Below, piece by piece: positions 1 to 8,222 of a DNA stretch of 60,851 bases. This stretch comes from an uncultured Clostridia bacterium (GTDB taxonomy: Bacteria; Bacillota; Clostridia; Oscillospirales; Acutalibacteraceae): the NCBI GenBank assembly GCA_937876375.1, contig CALEHY010000007.1:1-60851 (forward strand), given 5' to 3'. Under the pieces are notes generated by a model, which did not search any database, was not told where the DNA came from, and saw only the letters and a program-made list of their open reading frames with translations. The position numbers and the translations under genes are program-made. Within the stretch, counting starts at the first letter, position 1, and the number at the start of each line of letters is the position of its first letter.

Positions 1-100
1 CTCTATTATTCATTTAATTCTCCCGTTTATATAGCTTAATTAAATCTACATTGATTATATAACTGTTACAGAATTATTTCAATATCCGAGTTGTCATATT

Positions 101-127
101 ACAAAAATGTTATCACGACATTTTTGT
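101..127 (-). terminator. Hairpin at the end of the first membrane-protein gene
   Basis: A 10-bp stem (ACAAAAATGT / ACATTTTTGT) with a 7-nt loop lies just past the stop of the gene at 133-510 on the minus strand. The stem is A/T-rich and its T-run lies inside the stem, so it is a weak terminator candidate. Positions 1-100 hold no gene that I can support. Confidence 0.4.
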
Positions 128-132
128 GTTGT

Positions 133-510
133 TTATTTTTTTATTAAAAATATTTTTAGCAATGAATATATGACAGATACTAATGTTATTAGTAATAATA
201 CCAATTCACAATACCCCGTTGCTTCAATTACAAATGTCACATCTTCTAAATATCCGTAAGTTTGCATAGGCATTAGCAGAATCCAATTTGATACACTTGA
301 AAAAATCATTGCCAAAATATATATTATAATTTTATTAATTGAATTAGATTTTGAAATATAATAATCAGAAATTATCACACAGATTATGGCGATTATTGGA
401 GCCATATATTCAATAATTGAATATCCTCCTGTTAATGTTATTAAACCATTGATTAAATTAAAAGCACTAATTAACAGATATGTTGGAATAAATATTTTTT
501 CAAATTTCAT
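133..510 (-). CDS. Small multi-pass membrane protein, unknown function
   Basis: I do not recognise this 125-residue protein. It is almost entirely hydrophobic, with about four membrane-spanning segments (roughly residues 8-28, 33-50, 60-82 and 93-120) and a short basic tail ending KKIFLIKK-like. The start is chosen because GAGGTG lies about 5 nt before the ATG at 510. It stands alone, with a hairpin downstream (101-127) and a small palindrome about 70 nt upstream (581-595). No conserved catalytic motif is visible. The gene is very A/T-rich compared with its neighbours, which fits either a fast-evolving membrane protein or recent acquisition. It is a real gene with no assigned role. Confidence 0.6.
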   Translation of the reverse strand: MKFEKIFIPTYLLISAFNLINGLITLTGGYSIIEYMAPIIAIICVIISDYYISKSNSINKIIIYILAMIFSSVSNWILLMPMQTYGYLEDVTFVIEATGYCELVLLLITLVSVIYSLLKIFLIKK

Positions 511-580
511 AATAACACCTCGTTGCTAGAATTTTATCATTTAATAGATATTCTTAACAAGGAATTAATTATGGAATTAT

Positions 581-635
581 TCCACTAATAGTGGATTTTT
601 ATGAAATCAACCTTGTCGTGATACCAAAAATATCT
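581..635. repeat. Dispersed repeat copy 1: palindrome plus GATACCAAAAATATCT box
   Basis: A TCCACTAATAGTGGA palindrome (581-595) is followed by a box at 609-635 that contains GATACCAAAAATATCT preceded by AACCT and TCGT. A near-identical box occurs at 10220-10245 and a looser one at 9228-9252. Each lies beside a hairpin in a non-coding gap and in the same orientation, so this looks like a small dispersed element and not a gene-specific site. Confidence 0.5.
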
Positions 636-654
636 GCAAAGGTGCATTAAATTA

Positions 655-688
655 AAAAGTCCGACACCCTCTTTACGAAGGGTGTCGG
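655..688 (-). terminator. Intrinsic terminator after rlmA
   Basis: The stem CCGACACCCT (661-670) pairs with AGGGTGTCGG (679-688) around an 8-nt loop. On the minus strand it is followed by ACTTTTTAATTT. It ends the GPH transporter-rlmA transcript. Confidence 0.85.
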
Positions 689-715
689 CTAGCCATCTCT
701 TTTAGTTTAAAAATA

Positions 716-1486
716 TCATATGTTTTGTTGTTTTTTGTATTCTAATATAACAAAATCAACTGTGAGCGATAGGGTGTCGACTGCATCCAACCTTGCAATA
801 TCGTCCTTGCTAGTGCGATAGTAATAAGGTGTCATGGCAAACAGTTGTCGCAAATCATCACCAGTAATATCCACACTGTCAGTAATCTTTGTTCTCGATA
901 CTAGGGTTAAGCTCTCTGTATCAGGTGCTTTTTCATCATTTGTATATGGTGTATCGTAGATAATACCCTTCATCTCTATCAGATGATTTTCACCAGGAAT
1001 GACGGAATACAGCGTTCCATCATCCTTTAGCACACGGCTGAACTCCTTGTCATTAAATGGAGCAAAAAGATGAATTGCTGTGTCAATGCTACCATCAGCG
1101 ATAGGAATATTCGCCAAATTAGCGACAAAATATGTATGATTTTTTCTGCTCTTGCTAGCAAGTCGTACCATCTCCTTGCTGATATCAAAGCCAAACAGTT
1201 CCCCATCATACTCGTCATAATATCCCTCGCCACAGCAGATATCCAGCACTGTACCACTGCAACGCTCGACTATCGCATCACGCAGACAGCTGTAATATCC
1301 CTTTTGTAGCAGAGAATGTCTAGCCCTTGCTGACTCCTTGCTATCACCTCGCATATCACCATTCTTGTTGGAGATAAGGAGGTTGACATATCCCTCTTTT
1401 GCAAGATCGTAGCAATGACCGTTGTCACATTTTAACACCCTGTCGCATTGCGACAGGGTGCTCTTACATTTTGGACAAATTAACAT
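716..1486 (-). CDS. rlmA: 23S rRNA guanine-N1 methyltransferase, RlmA-type
   Basis: This 256-residue protein matches the RlmA family, which methylates N1 of a guanine in 23S rRNA helix 35 using SAM. The N-terminal zinc site is complete: C4, C7, C20 and H24 (CPKC, then CDNGH). It is followed by the family block around AKEGYVNLL and GDSKESARARHSLL (about residues 29-60). The class I SAM-binding motif VLDICCGEGYY is near residues 80-90, which is the usual spacing. The start is the ATG at 1486, 3 nt after the stop of the upstream transporter gene, so it is probably cotranscribed and translationally coupled with it. A strong terminator follows. RlmAI and RlmAII target different guanines, and I cannot separate them from sequence alone. 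Confidence 0.85.
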   Translation of the reverse strand: MLICPKCKSTLSQCDRVLKCDNGHCYDLAKEGYVNLLISNKNGDMRGDSKESARARHSLLQKGYYSCLRDAIVERCSGTVLDICCGEGYYDEYDGELFGFDISKEMVRLASKSRKNHTYFVANLANIPIADGSIDTAIHLFAPFNDKEFSRVLKDDGTLYSVIPGENHLIEMKGIIYDTPYTNDEKAPDTESLTLVSRTKITDSVDITGDDLRQLFAMTPYYYRTSKDDIARLDAVDTLSLTVDFVILEYKKQQNI

Positions 1487-1489
1487 TAA

Positions 1490-2914
1490 TTACTTTCTTC
1501 TCTCTGCAAGTGCTGATGAAATCATAGCCTTCTTCTCACCAACGATATCATACTTGAACATTGGAATAATTGATAGCAGAGCAAGTACACCAGGGATAGC
1601 AGTGTATGCTAGGAAGATAATATCCTTTGTTGAGCCATCGAAGATACCAGAATCTAGCTTTGCATAGTAGCCAGAGATACCAACGAAAATTAAACCAAGA
1701 GCATTACCTAGTGCAAGGCAAACCTTGATAGTAAGTGTTAGGATAGAATATGCAGCACCCTCCATACGCTTGCCAGTCTCATACTCGTAGTAGTCAACAG
1801 CATCAGCAACCATAATCATTGGCATAAGTGTTACAGCACCAAACTGTAGACCAATTAGGAATAGTGACGCATAGAATAGGATAGTAAGCACCATGTTCTC
1901 TGGATTCTGGAACCAAAAATGACCAATAATGAATGAGAAAATTGATGCAGCAAATCCATAAACTGATAGTAGGATATATGCATTTTTCTCATTAAGCTTC
2001 TTGATAAGCATTGGGCAAAGAGCCATACTAATCATTGAGCCGATAGCTGTAACGATACCAAGAACGGCAACAAGGTTCTGTGAGCCAAGGATAACAGTAG
2101 CAGCCTGTACCTGAATACCCATAGCCATCTGACGACCGAAGCCAAGGAAGTAGCTAACAATAACTAGCATAAGTGGAGTGTTGTCCTTTAGTGCCTTGAA
2201 CATATCCTTTGCTGTTGTCTTTTCGTTATTTGATACAACAACTCTTTCCTTGTTAATCATAGGGATAAGAGCGAATAATACACAGCCAAGTAATGCTGTT
2301 AATATAGCAACGCCAAGATACTCTGGAGCGTTCATTGGTGTATCCGAGTCACCCTCAAAGCCGAACACCTGCGAGCCACCTGGTACGATAAGACATACGA
2401 TAGGCACAACTACTACACAAGCAGAAAAACCAACCTGCTTGAATGTGTTAGATATAGATACAACATTAGTACGCTCTGTTGGATTAGGTGTTAGGGCAGA
2501 TGCGATACCCTGTGATGGAACGTCACCCATTGTCATAGCGATACACCAGATAAGTGATGCAACGAATATCCACACATAAAGACCGATACCAGTGAATGGC
2601 ACCTTTACGAATATCATAATTGTAAAAATAAGTAGTGGAACAAGTGAATATGCAATCATAGACTTGAACTTGCCTAGCTTGCTCTTTGATCTGTCGACCA
2701 TATTACCAACGATAGGATCAGCAACAGCTGATACAATCTTTGCGATAAGAATGAGTATCGCAACAACGATAACGTCAACCTTTAGTATTGAACCACTGAA
2801 CTCACCTTGATAAGAATTAAGCAAACCTACGATAGCCTGAAAACCGAACAGACCAAGTGAGTATGCAGCAATATCCTTAAATTTAAGGTGCTTTTGCTTG
2901 GATATATCTTCCAT
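1490..2914 (-). CDS. GPH-family (MFS) sugar/cation symporter
   Basis: This is a 474-residue, twelve-segment membrane transporter of the glycoside-pentoside-hexuronide:cation symporter family, which imports glycosides together with H+ or Na+. The family landmarks are the short loop VDRSKSKLGKFK (GPH D-R-[ST]-x-x-G-[KR] motif, about residues 75-90) and the central AxDxxxYxE-like stretch VADAVDYYEYETGKR. The start is the ATG at 2914. An in-frame ATG at 2932 overlaps the GAAGGAGG ribosome binding site and cannot be the start. It ends GEKKAMISSALAERRK, a tail shared with the second GPH protein at 55345-56910, so the two are paralogues. The substrate is not predictable. It heads an operon with rlmA and has a TTGACA-17-TAAAAT promoter upstream. 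Confidence 0.85.
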   Translation of the reverse strand: MEDISKQKHLKFKDIAAYSLGLFGFQAIVGLLNSYQGEFSGSILKVDVIVVAILILIAKIVSAVADPIVGNMVDRSKSKLGKFKSMIAYSLVPLLIFTIMIFVKVPFTGIGLYVWIFVASLIWCIAMTMGDVPSQGIASALTPNPTERTNVVSISNTFKQVGFSACVVVVPIVCLIVPGGSQVFGFEGDSDTPMNAPEYLGVAILTALLGCVLFALIPMINKERVVVSNNEKTTAKDMFKALKDNTPLMLVIVSYFLGFGRQMAMGIQVQAATVILGSQNLVAVLGIVTAIGSMISMALCPMLIKKLNEKNAYILLSVYGFAASIFSFIIGHFWFQNPENMVLTILFYASLFLIGLQFGAVTLMPMIMVADAVDYYEYETGKRMEGAAYSILTLTIKVCLALGNALGLIFVGISGYYAKLDSGIFDGSTKDIIFLAYTAIPGVLALLSIIPMFKYDIVGEKKAMISSALAERRK

Positions 2915-2945
2915 GGATAAATCCTCCTTCATATATTTCTATTTA

Positions 2946-2974
2946 ATTTTATACATTATTCAATACGCTGTCAA
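2946..2974 (-). promoter_or_regulatory. Sigma-A promoter for the GPH transporter-rlmA operon
   Basis: TTGACA (2969-2974) and TAAAAT (2946-2951) on the minus strand with a 17-nt spacer, about 30 nt upstream of the start codon. Confidence 0.65.
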
Positions 2975-3047
2975 TAAAAAATAATTAAAAGATATTTTCT
3001 AACCTATTAGTCCCCTTGCTAAAGGAGGATAATTAGATGAAAAATAT

Positions 3048-3080
3048 AGAAGGGACAACACCCCAATGGTTGTCCCTTCT
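3048..3080 (-). terminator. Intrinsic terminator after glyS
   Basis: The 12-bp stem AGAAGGGACAAC (3048-3059) / GTTGTCCCTTCT (3069-3080) lies 14 nt past the glyS stop and is followed on the minus strand by TATATTTTTC. Confidence 0.85.
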
Positions 3081-3093
3081 ATGATTATAATTG

Positions 3094-4476
3094 TTAGAAC
3101 TCAAGCTTTTCTGCGATAAATGCCTCTAGCTCGCTGATTGGTAGTCTAACCTGCTCCATAGTATCACGGTCACGAACTGTTACACAGTTGTCCTCAACAG
3201 ACTCAAAATCGTATGTGATACAGAATGGTGTACCAATCTCGTCCTGACGACGATAACGCTTACCGATAGAGCCAGCATCGTCGTAATCAACATTGAACTT
3301 CTTTGATAGAGCGTCGAACACCTCACCAGCCTGGTCATTTAGCTTCTTGCTAAGTGGTAAGATAGCAGCCTTGAATGGTGCTAGTGCTGGGTGGAAATGC
3401 ATTACTACACGAGAATCATTCTTCTCTGCATCAAGAACTTCCTCATCATAAGCCTCGCATAGTACAGCAAGGAACAATCTCTCTACACCGAGTGATGGCT
3501 CGATAACATAAGGCACATATCTCTCATTTGTTGTGCCATCAAAGTACTCTAGGTTCTTGCCAGAGGTGTTGATATGCTGTGTAAGGTCATAATCTGTTCT
3601 GTCAGCAACGCCCCATAGCTCGCCCCAACCGAATGGGAATAAGTACTCAAAATCAGTAGTAGCCTTTGAATAGAAGCAAAGCTCCTCTGGGTCATGGTCA
3701 CGAAGACGAAGATTCTCCTCGCTAATGCCAAGAGAATATAGCCAATCACGGCAGAAGCCTCTCCAGTAGTCAAACCACTCTAGGTCTGTACCAGGCTTGC
3801 AGAAGAACTCAAGCTCCATCTGCTCGAACTCACGAACACGGAAGATGAACTTACCAGGAGTAATCTCGTTACGGAAAGATTTACCAATCTGTGCTACGCC
3901 GAATGGTACCTTCTTACGAGTAGTACGCTGAATATTTGCAAAGTTAACGAAGATACCCTGTGCTGTCTCTGGACGAAGATAAATCTCATCCTTGCTGTCC
4001 TCTGTTACACCCTGGAATGTCTTGAACATAAGGTTGAACTGACGGATATCAGTAAAGTTGTGAGCACCACAGTTTGGACAACCGATATTCTTGTCCTTGA
4101 TATAAGCTGAAAGCTCCTCATTGCTCCAGCCAGCAACATTAGTGCCATCAAAATCTTCGATAAGCTGGTCTGCTCTGTGACGAGTCTTACACTCACAGCA
4201 GTCCATAAGAGGATCAGAGAATCCACCAAGGTGACCAGAAGCAACCCAAGTCTGTGGATTCATAAGAATAGCAGAATCAAGACCTACATTGTACTTGTTC
4301 TCCTGGATAAACTTCTTTCTCCAAGCATTTTTGATATTAGTCTTTAGCTCAACACCAAGAGGGCCGTAATCCCAAGTGTTAGCAAGACCGCCATAAATCT
4401 CTGAGCCAGGATAAACAAATCCTCTACCCTGACAGAGAGCCTTAATTTGATCAAGAGACTTTTCTGTATTAAGCAT
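3094..4476 (-). CDS. glyS: Glycyl-tRNA synthetase, homodimeric class II type
   Basis: This 460-residue enzyme charges tRNA-Gly with glycine in the cytoplasm. It is the single-chain alpha2 type, not the alpha2beta2 GlyQ/GlyS tetramer. Visible landmarks are GFVYPGSEIYGG near the N terminus, class II motif 2 with RPETAQGIFVNF (about residues 165-180), motif 3 with GVERLFLAV (about 325-335), and a C-terminal anticodon-binding domain (about 355-455). A Cys-rich insert carries CCECK and CPNCGA, which suggests a zinc-binding knob. The start follows TTGGAGGTATTGCT. A TTGACT-17-TATAAT promoter lies close upstream. The leader is too short to hold a T-box. Confidence 0.95.
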   Translation of the reverse strand: MLNTEKSLDQIKALCQGRGFVYPGSEIYGGLANTWDYGPLGVELKTNIKNAWRKKFIQENKYNVGLDSAILMNPQTWVASGHLGGFSDPLMDCCECKTRHRADQLIEDFDGTNVAGWSNEELSAYIKDKNIGCPNCGAHNFTDIRQFNLMFKTFQGVTEDSKDEIYLRPETAQGIFVNFANIQRTTRKKVPFGVAQIGKSFRNEITPGKFIFRVREFEQMELEFFCKPGTDLEWFDYWRGFCRDWLYSLGISEENLRLRDHDPEELCFYSKATTDFEYLFPFGWGELWGVADRTDYDLTQHINTSGKNLEYFDGTTNERYVPYVIEPSLGVERLFLAVLCEAYDEEVLDAEKNDSRVVMHFHPALAPFKAAILPLSKKLNDQAGEVFDALSKKFNVDYDDAGSIGKRYRRQDEIGTPFCITYDFESVEDNCVTVRDRDTMEQVRLPISELEAFIAEKLEF

Positions 4477-4505
4477 AGCAATACCTCCAAAAAATAATTG
4501 TAGTT

Positions 4506-4534
4506 ATTATACTATTATAATATAAAATAGTCAA
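4506..4534 (-). promoter_or_regulatory. Sigma-A promoter for glyS
   Basis: TTGACT (4529-4534), 17-nt spacer and TATAAT (4506-4511) on the minus strand, 30 nt from the start codon. The leader of about 25 nt leaves no room for a T-box riboswitch. Confidence 0.75.
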
Positions 4535-4557
4535 TATAAATAGCAAAAAAGCGTATT

Positions 4558-5070
4558 TTACTGCTTAAATATGTAGTTTAAAGTATCCCTAGTATCGTTT
4601 ATATATTTAATGCTTAGCAGTGCAGAAAGCGTCATACCAGCACCAGGAATAAGCACAAACACCATTGGCAATAAGCTTGTATCATAATCCATAATATACG
4701 AAATTGCTACCCAACATGTCAAAGCAAACACGAATAAAAATACAAAATACATAATTAGTCCAAATTTACATTTGCTTGACACACTTACTTTTGTTTTATC
4801 ATCAAATGCCTCAAAGCTAATTTCGTGTCGTGGCAAAAGACGATAATAACGATCATTTGATCCACTATCAGTTTGGCGAACGATGTATTTGTCACCCTTC
4901 TTTTCTCCACTAAAAAAGTTCATACCATGATCAGAATTATAAATAACAGTATTGCCACTTAAGGAATAGCCCTTTTTGGTCATATCATCAAGTCTATTCT
5001 CAAATGCTACGACAGCATCATCATAATGCTTGTCAATTATCAACTCATATTTCTTTGAAAAAATCGCCAT
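4558..5070 (-). CDS. Membrane protein with a soluble N-terminal domain, unknown function
   Basis: I do not recognise this 170-residue protein. Residues 1-100 form a soluble alpha/beta-looking domain (KYELIIDKHYDDAVVAF, later RHEISFEAFDD). Two hydrophobic segments follow, at about 106-126 and 131-152. The start has AAAGGAGA upstream. The gene follows the NfeD/SPFH pair in the same direction, but a strong terminator hairpin (5091-5110) lies immediately before its ribosome binding site. It would therefore be expressed by read-through or from an unrecognised promoter. The N-terminal part could be a PH-like or lipid-associated fold given the SPFH neighbour, but that is only a guess from context. 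Confidence 0.7.
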   Translation of the reverse strand: MAIFSKKYELIIDKHYDDAVVAFENRLDDMTKKGYSLSGNTVIYNSDHGMNFFSGEKKGDKYIVRQTDSGSNDRYYRLLPRHEISFEAFDDKTKVSVSSKCKFGLIMYFVFLFVFALTCWVAISYIMDYDTSLLPMVFVLIPGAGMTLSALLSIKYINDTRDTLNYIFKQ

Positions 5071-5090
5071 ATTTTCTCCTTTAAAAAAAG

Positions 5091-5110
5091 GGGAGGAGCT
5101 TGCTCCTCCC
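5091..5110 (-). terminator. Terminator hairpin after the SPFH gene, touching the next ribosome binding site
   Basis: The 9-bp stem GGGAGGAGC / GCTCCTCCC with a 2-nt loop is followed on the minus strand by CCTTTTTTTT and then directly by AAAGGAGAAAATATG of the next gene. Next to it, TCCCTACAA resembles the GTAGGG-linked hairpins found elsewhere in the window. Confidence 0.75.
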
Positions 5111-5138
5111 TCCCTACAATATTTATCATTACAACAGG

Positions 5139-6062
5139 TTACTTTGTAGCCTCTACAATACCCTCTGCAAGACCAGCGATTGACTGAATCTCTGATGGGA
5201 TGATGATTTTTGTAGCCTGACCGTCAGCAGCCTTTGCAAATGCCTCTAGTGCCTTTAGCTTTAGAACAGCGTCATTTGCGTTTGCATCATTGAGTAGCTT
5301 GATAGCCTCTGCAGTAGCCTGCTGTACCTTTGCGATAGCCTCTGCCTCACCCTCAGCCTCACGAACCTTTGCTTCCTTAACAGCCTCTGCACGAAGGATA
5401 GCAGACTGCTTCTCTGCCTCTGCCTCAAGGATTTTTGACTCCTTGTGACCCTCTGCAACAAGGATACGGCTCTGCTTCTCACCTTCTGCACGAAGGATAG
5501 CCTCTCTACGCTCACGCTCTGCCTTCATCTGCTTCTCCATAGCATCCTGAATCTCACGAGGTGGAATGATATTCTTTAGCTCAACACGATTAACCTTGAT
5601 GCCCCAAGGGTCAGTAGCCTCGTCAAGAATAACTCTAATCTTCGCATTGATTGTATCACGAGAGGTAAGTGTTGAGTCTAGCTCTAGCTCACCAATAATG
5701 TTACGAAGAGTAGTAGCAGACAAGTTCTCAATAGCAGAGATTGGGCTCTCTACACCGTAGCAATATAGCTTTGGATCAGTAATCTGGAAGAACACAACTG
5801 TGTCAATCTGCATGGTAACATTATCCTTTGTGATAACTGGCTGTGGCTTAAAATCAACAACCTGCTCCTTCAATGATACCATCTTTGCAATTCTGTCAAT
5901 GAATGGAATTTTTACATGGAGTCCAGTCTCCCATGTTGCATAATATGTTCCTAGACGCTCGATAACGAATGCCTTTGACTGTGGAACAACCCTAATGTTT
6001 GCTAGCACCAATGCAAATAGTGCCAAAACAATCAATACAATAATAACAGCAAAAATGTTCAT
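5139..6062 (-). CDS. SPFH/Band 7 (stomatin-like, QmcA-type) membrane scaffold
   Basis: This 307-residue protein has one N-terminal membrane segment (residues 2-22), then an SPFH/Band 7 domain (about 25-180; IRVVPQSKAFVIERLG and FFQITDPKLY are typical). A long charged coiled coil rich in Ala/Glu/Arg repeats follows (about 180-270), then a short hydrophobic tail. Proteins of this type oligomerise on the membrane and organise microdomains. The immediately upstream gene encodes an NfeD partner (29-nt gap), the usual genomic pairing for stomatin/flotillin homologues. The start has AAAAGGAGATTATATT before the ATG. Both genes share a promoter at 6582-6610. The exact subfamily cannot be fixed by eye. 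Confidence 0.88.
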   Translation of the reverse strand: MNIFAVIIVLIVLALFALVLANIRVVPQSKAFVIERLGTYYATWETGLHVKIPFIDRIAKMVSLKEQVVDFKPQPVITKDNVTMQIDTVVFFQITDPKLYCYGVESPISAIENLSATTLRNIIGELELDSTLTSRDTINAKIRVILDEATDPWGIKVNRVELKNIIPPREIQDAMEKQMKAERERREAILRAEGEKQSRILVAEGHKESKILEAEAEKQSAILRAEAVKEAKVREAEGEAEAIAKVQQATAEAIKLLNDANANDAVLKLKALEAFAKAADGQATKIIIPSEIQSIAGLAEGIVEATK

Positions 6063-6091
6063 AATATAATCTCCTTTTTATTTAATATATG

Positions 6092-6526
6092 TTATTTTGT
6101 TTTAACTATTAGCTTAACGCCCTCAATTTTTTCAACAATGACGAGCGTGCCCTCTGATATAATATCACCATTTATCGAACGAGCTGACCAAATCTTGCCA
6201 TCAGCCTTTGCCTGTCCCTTTGATTCGATATTATTTATCTCCTCAATAACGATAGCCTCCTTGCCAATGCACTTGTCAGCATTCGTCGGTTCGATAGTAG
6301 GTGTTAGTCGCTTTTTTGCTATTGGTCTAGTGGTAATTAGCGCTAGGATTGAAACAATAACAGCAATCAGCACCTGCAACCATACTGGTGCACCACAAAA
6401 TGCTGATATCAATCCTGCTATGGAGCCAATGACAAACCAAATTGATACCAACTGAGTTGTCAGACCCTCTGCCACAGCAAAGAACACTATTGCGACTGCC
6501 CATATAATGTACATTGTTGTCATCAT
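6092..6526 (-). CDS. NfeD-family membrane protein, partner of the SPFH protein
   Basis: This short 144-residue NfeD-type protein has two or three N-terminal membrane segments (residues 3-65) and a C-terminal OB-fold-like domain (about 80-140, with GKEAIVIEEINNIESKGQAKADGK and the GTLVIVEKIEGVKLIVK end typical of NfeD). NfeD proteins assist stomatin/flotillin scaffolds. The start is set at 6526 (MMTTMYI), because GGAGGTGT lies directly upstream. Extending the frame to 6610 would run through the promoter. It is first in the operon with the SPFH gene. It lacks the ClpP-like protease domain of long NfeD proteins. Confidence 0.88.
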   Translation of the reverse strand: MMTTMYIIWAVAIVFFAVAEGLTTQLVSIWFVIGSIAGLISAFCGAPVWLQVLIAVIVSILALITTRPIAKKRLTPTIEPTNADKCIGKEAIVIEEINNIESKGQAKADGKIWSARSINGDIISEGTLVIVEKIEGVKLIVKTK

Positions 6527-6581
6527 TACACCTCCATAAATATTGATATGTAGCGTGATCACCTTTCCATATCTTGTGGGT

Positions 6582-6610
6582 ATTATACCACATTTTTGCA
6601 AAATTTTCAA
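6582..6610 (-). promoter_or_regulatory. Sigma-A promoter for the NfeD-SPFH operon
   Basis: TTGAAA (6605-6610), 17 nt and TATAAT (6582-6587) on the minus strand. A CAATATC-TTGT-GATATTG inverted repeat overlaps the -35 region and could be an operator. Confidence 0.75.
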
Positions 6611-6710
6611 TATCTTGTGATATTGAAAAAATGAGATTTACAATCTATTCACAATTATATACTACCCCTAGTACTTGACAAAATCATATGTTATTCCTGT
6701 TGTATATATA

Positions 6711-6733
6711 AAAATGAGGAGCATATGCTCCCC
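6711..6733 (-). terminator. Intrinsic terminator after the PHP gene
   Basis: GGAGCATATGCTCC stem (6718-6731), extended by flanking G/C pairs and followed on the minus strand by CATTTTTATATA, just past the PHP stop codon. Confidence 0.75.
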
Positions 6734-6736
6734 ATT

Positions 6737-7687
6737 CTAGTCTGTATATACTGGTGAGGTGACAGCAAGCATCTTGCTAACGCCATCGACAGTGCCCCAA
6801 AGCTCTGCACGATACCAATGATTACGCTTTAGCTCCACCTGAATATGTCGTTCGGTGATATCGCTCTCCATAATCACAGCGCCACCATTTGTAACAAGTC
6901 TAATAGTACGATACACTATCTGCTCCTTGCCAACGTTCTTCTCTCTTGAATGCAAATCTAGGAAAAAGCTGAATATCGCTCTGCCACGCTTTAGGCTGTC
7001 GCCAATATTGTATGTCTTGCCACGCTGATGCACCCTGAAGAACATTTTTGCGCCAGTAGATGCAACTGTTCTGCCATTCCTGATGCCAGCTAGAGCATTC
7101 TGCTCATTAATGTCGCCGTCAATATCAATATATGTACAGCCATAATGCTTGTCGCTGCTATTTCTATGCCAATCTCTACCATAGGTACAAGCGATATGGT
7201 GGCCATCATCAAGCAAACTGGTCCAAAATGCTAGAGCCTTGTCATTCTCGTAATTCTCGAACGAAAAATCCTCGTGCCAAACCTCAATATAGTCGACATT
7301 GTCCCAATCCTTGACATTAAACTCCCATCGTCCCCCAGTACAGAATGGAGAACCAAGCTGAAACGGATGAGCCACACCGACTACACCATCACAAGCCTTT
7401 ACCTCTCTTATCTTTTCATCGATATTATCAGGTGTCGCATTTCGCCAATCAACAAATCGCTTTGCACCAAGCACAAGCATATGGCCAAAATATGTTGTCC
7501 ATTCTATGCCACGAATTGCCGGAGTTATGCTGTCATCAAGCTCATCACAGCCAGAAAATGTGTTGTGGTCAGTCAGTGCTATTAGAGCAAGGTGGTCATC
7601 ACACGCATTTTGTAATAGCTCCTTAACAGCAAAGCTACCGTCACTATGCACGCTGTGACAATGCAGTTCACAAGGAAGATAACTCAT
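6737..7687 (-). CDS. PHP-domain metallohydrolase (CehA/McbA-like)
   Basis: This 316-residue PHP-fold metal-dependent hydrolase probably cleaves phosphoesters. The first metal motif HCHSVHSDG (residues 9-17) and LTDHNT (about 37-43) are intact, as is AHPFQLGSP (about 110). The later GRDWHRN stretch (about 175) supplies further ligands. CehA/McbA relatives usually combine a PHP domain with beta-rich segments, and the C-terminal 100 residues here are beta-rich. The ATG overlaps the stop of the upstream 144-residue gene by 4 nt and follows GGAGGTGGAGCT, so the two are translationally coupled. The substrate is unknown, and I see no signal peptide. Confidence 0.8.
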   Translation of the reverse strand: MSYLPCELHCHSVHSDGSFAVKELLQNACDDHLALIALTDHNTFSGCDELDDSITPAIRGIEWTTYFGHMLVLGAKRFVDWRNATPDNIDEKIREVKACDGVVGVAHPFQLGSPFCTGGRWEFNVKDWDNVDYIEVWHEDFSFENYENDKALAFWTSLLDDGHHIACTYGRDWHRNSSDKHYGCTYIDIDGDINEQNALAGIRNGRTVASTGAKMFFRVHQRGKTYNIGDSLKRGRAIFSFFLDLHSREKNVGKEQIVYRTIRLVTNGGAVIMESDITERHIQVELKRNHWYRAELWGTVDGVSKMLAVTSPVYTD

Positions 7688-8118
7688 AGCTCCACCTCCA
7701 CACTAATAGAATAGTCGACATTACAGCCGATATAATGAGCATTCACCACGATATCCCAGTTGCCAGCCTTGATAGGACGGTTAAAAACACCTGGTGTGCT
7801 ATCCTTATCAGCGATAACAATAGTCTGCTCATTTGGATGACGGTGGCAAGCACCACGATACTCGCCACATTCATCGAAAGACAATGTTGCAAAATTCATC
7901 ACTGGCAAAAATGCAGACGCATTAACGACCTGCAAATCATACTTTTTTAGCCCATCAACAACAAGCTGACCAGCCTTCTGCTCATCAGCAACCGTCTTTG
8001 GTGAATATGAATACTGTACAATCAATCTCTTTGCTCCCTCTGGAACAGAAAGGTCAAAACGGATATTGGTCTTGCTGTCCTTATCTGTCAGAGTGCCAGT
8101 GTGTGAAAAAATCTGCAT
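7684..8118 (-). CDS. Small beta-rich protein coupled to the PHP hydrolase
   Basis: I see no named family. The 144-residue protein is predominantly beta-strand in appearance (SHTGTLTDKDSKTNIRFDL, then GAKRLIVQYSYSP), with conserved-looking HRHPNE and GNWDIVVNAH segments near the C terminus. It overlaps the PHP gene by 4 nt. In many CehA/McbA-type proteins a similar beta-sandwich region precedes the PHP domain in one chain, so this is probably the split-off accessory domain that works with the hydrolase. The start follows AAAGGATAT about 7 nt upstream. It is divergent from the PI-PLC-like gene. Confidence 0.7.
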   Translation of the reverse strand: MQIFSHTGTLTDKDSKTNIRFDLSVPEGAKRLIVQYSYSPKTVADEQKAGQLVVDGLKKYDLQVVNASAFLPVMNFATLSFDECGEYRGACHRHPNEQTIVIADKDSTPGVFNRPIKAGNWDIVVNAHYIGCNVDYSISVEVEL

Positions 8119-8177
8119 AAATTTGTATATCCTTTGTTTAATGTATTAATTATATCACTTGGATATACGACTTTCTA

Positions 8178-8206
8178 TTGAATAAACTATACAAAAATGA
8201 TATAAT
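8178..8206 (+). promoter_or_regulatory. Sigma-A promoter for the PI-PLC-like gene
   Basis: TTGAAT (8178-8183), 17 nt and TATAAT (8201-8206). The start site should fall near 8213, only about 10 nt before the ATG at 8223. The TTG at 8178 opens the same frame but lies in the -35 box, so it cannot be the start. Confidence 0.75.
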
Positions 8207-8222
8207 ATATTTGGTGATTATA

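Noticed and set aside
3027..3080. AGGAGGATAATTAG followed by a 14-codon frame on the plus strand
   Set aside because: The frame is mostly the glyS terminator hairpin, and no plus-strand promoter is visible.
4477..4557. T-box riboswitch upstream of glyS
   Set aside because: The promoter lies about 30 nt from the ATG, so the leader is far too short, and no AGGGTGG-type T-box sequence is present.
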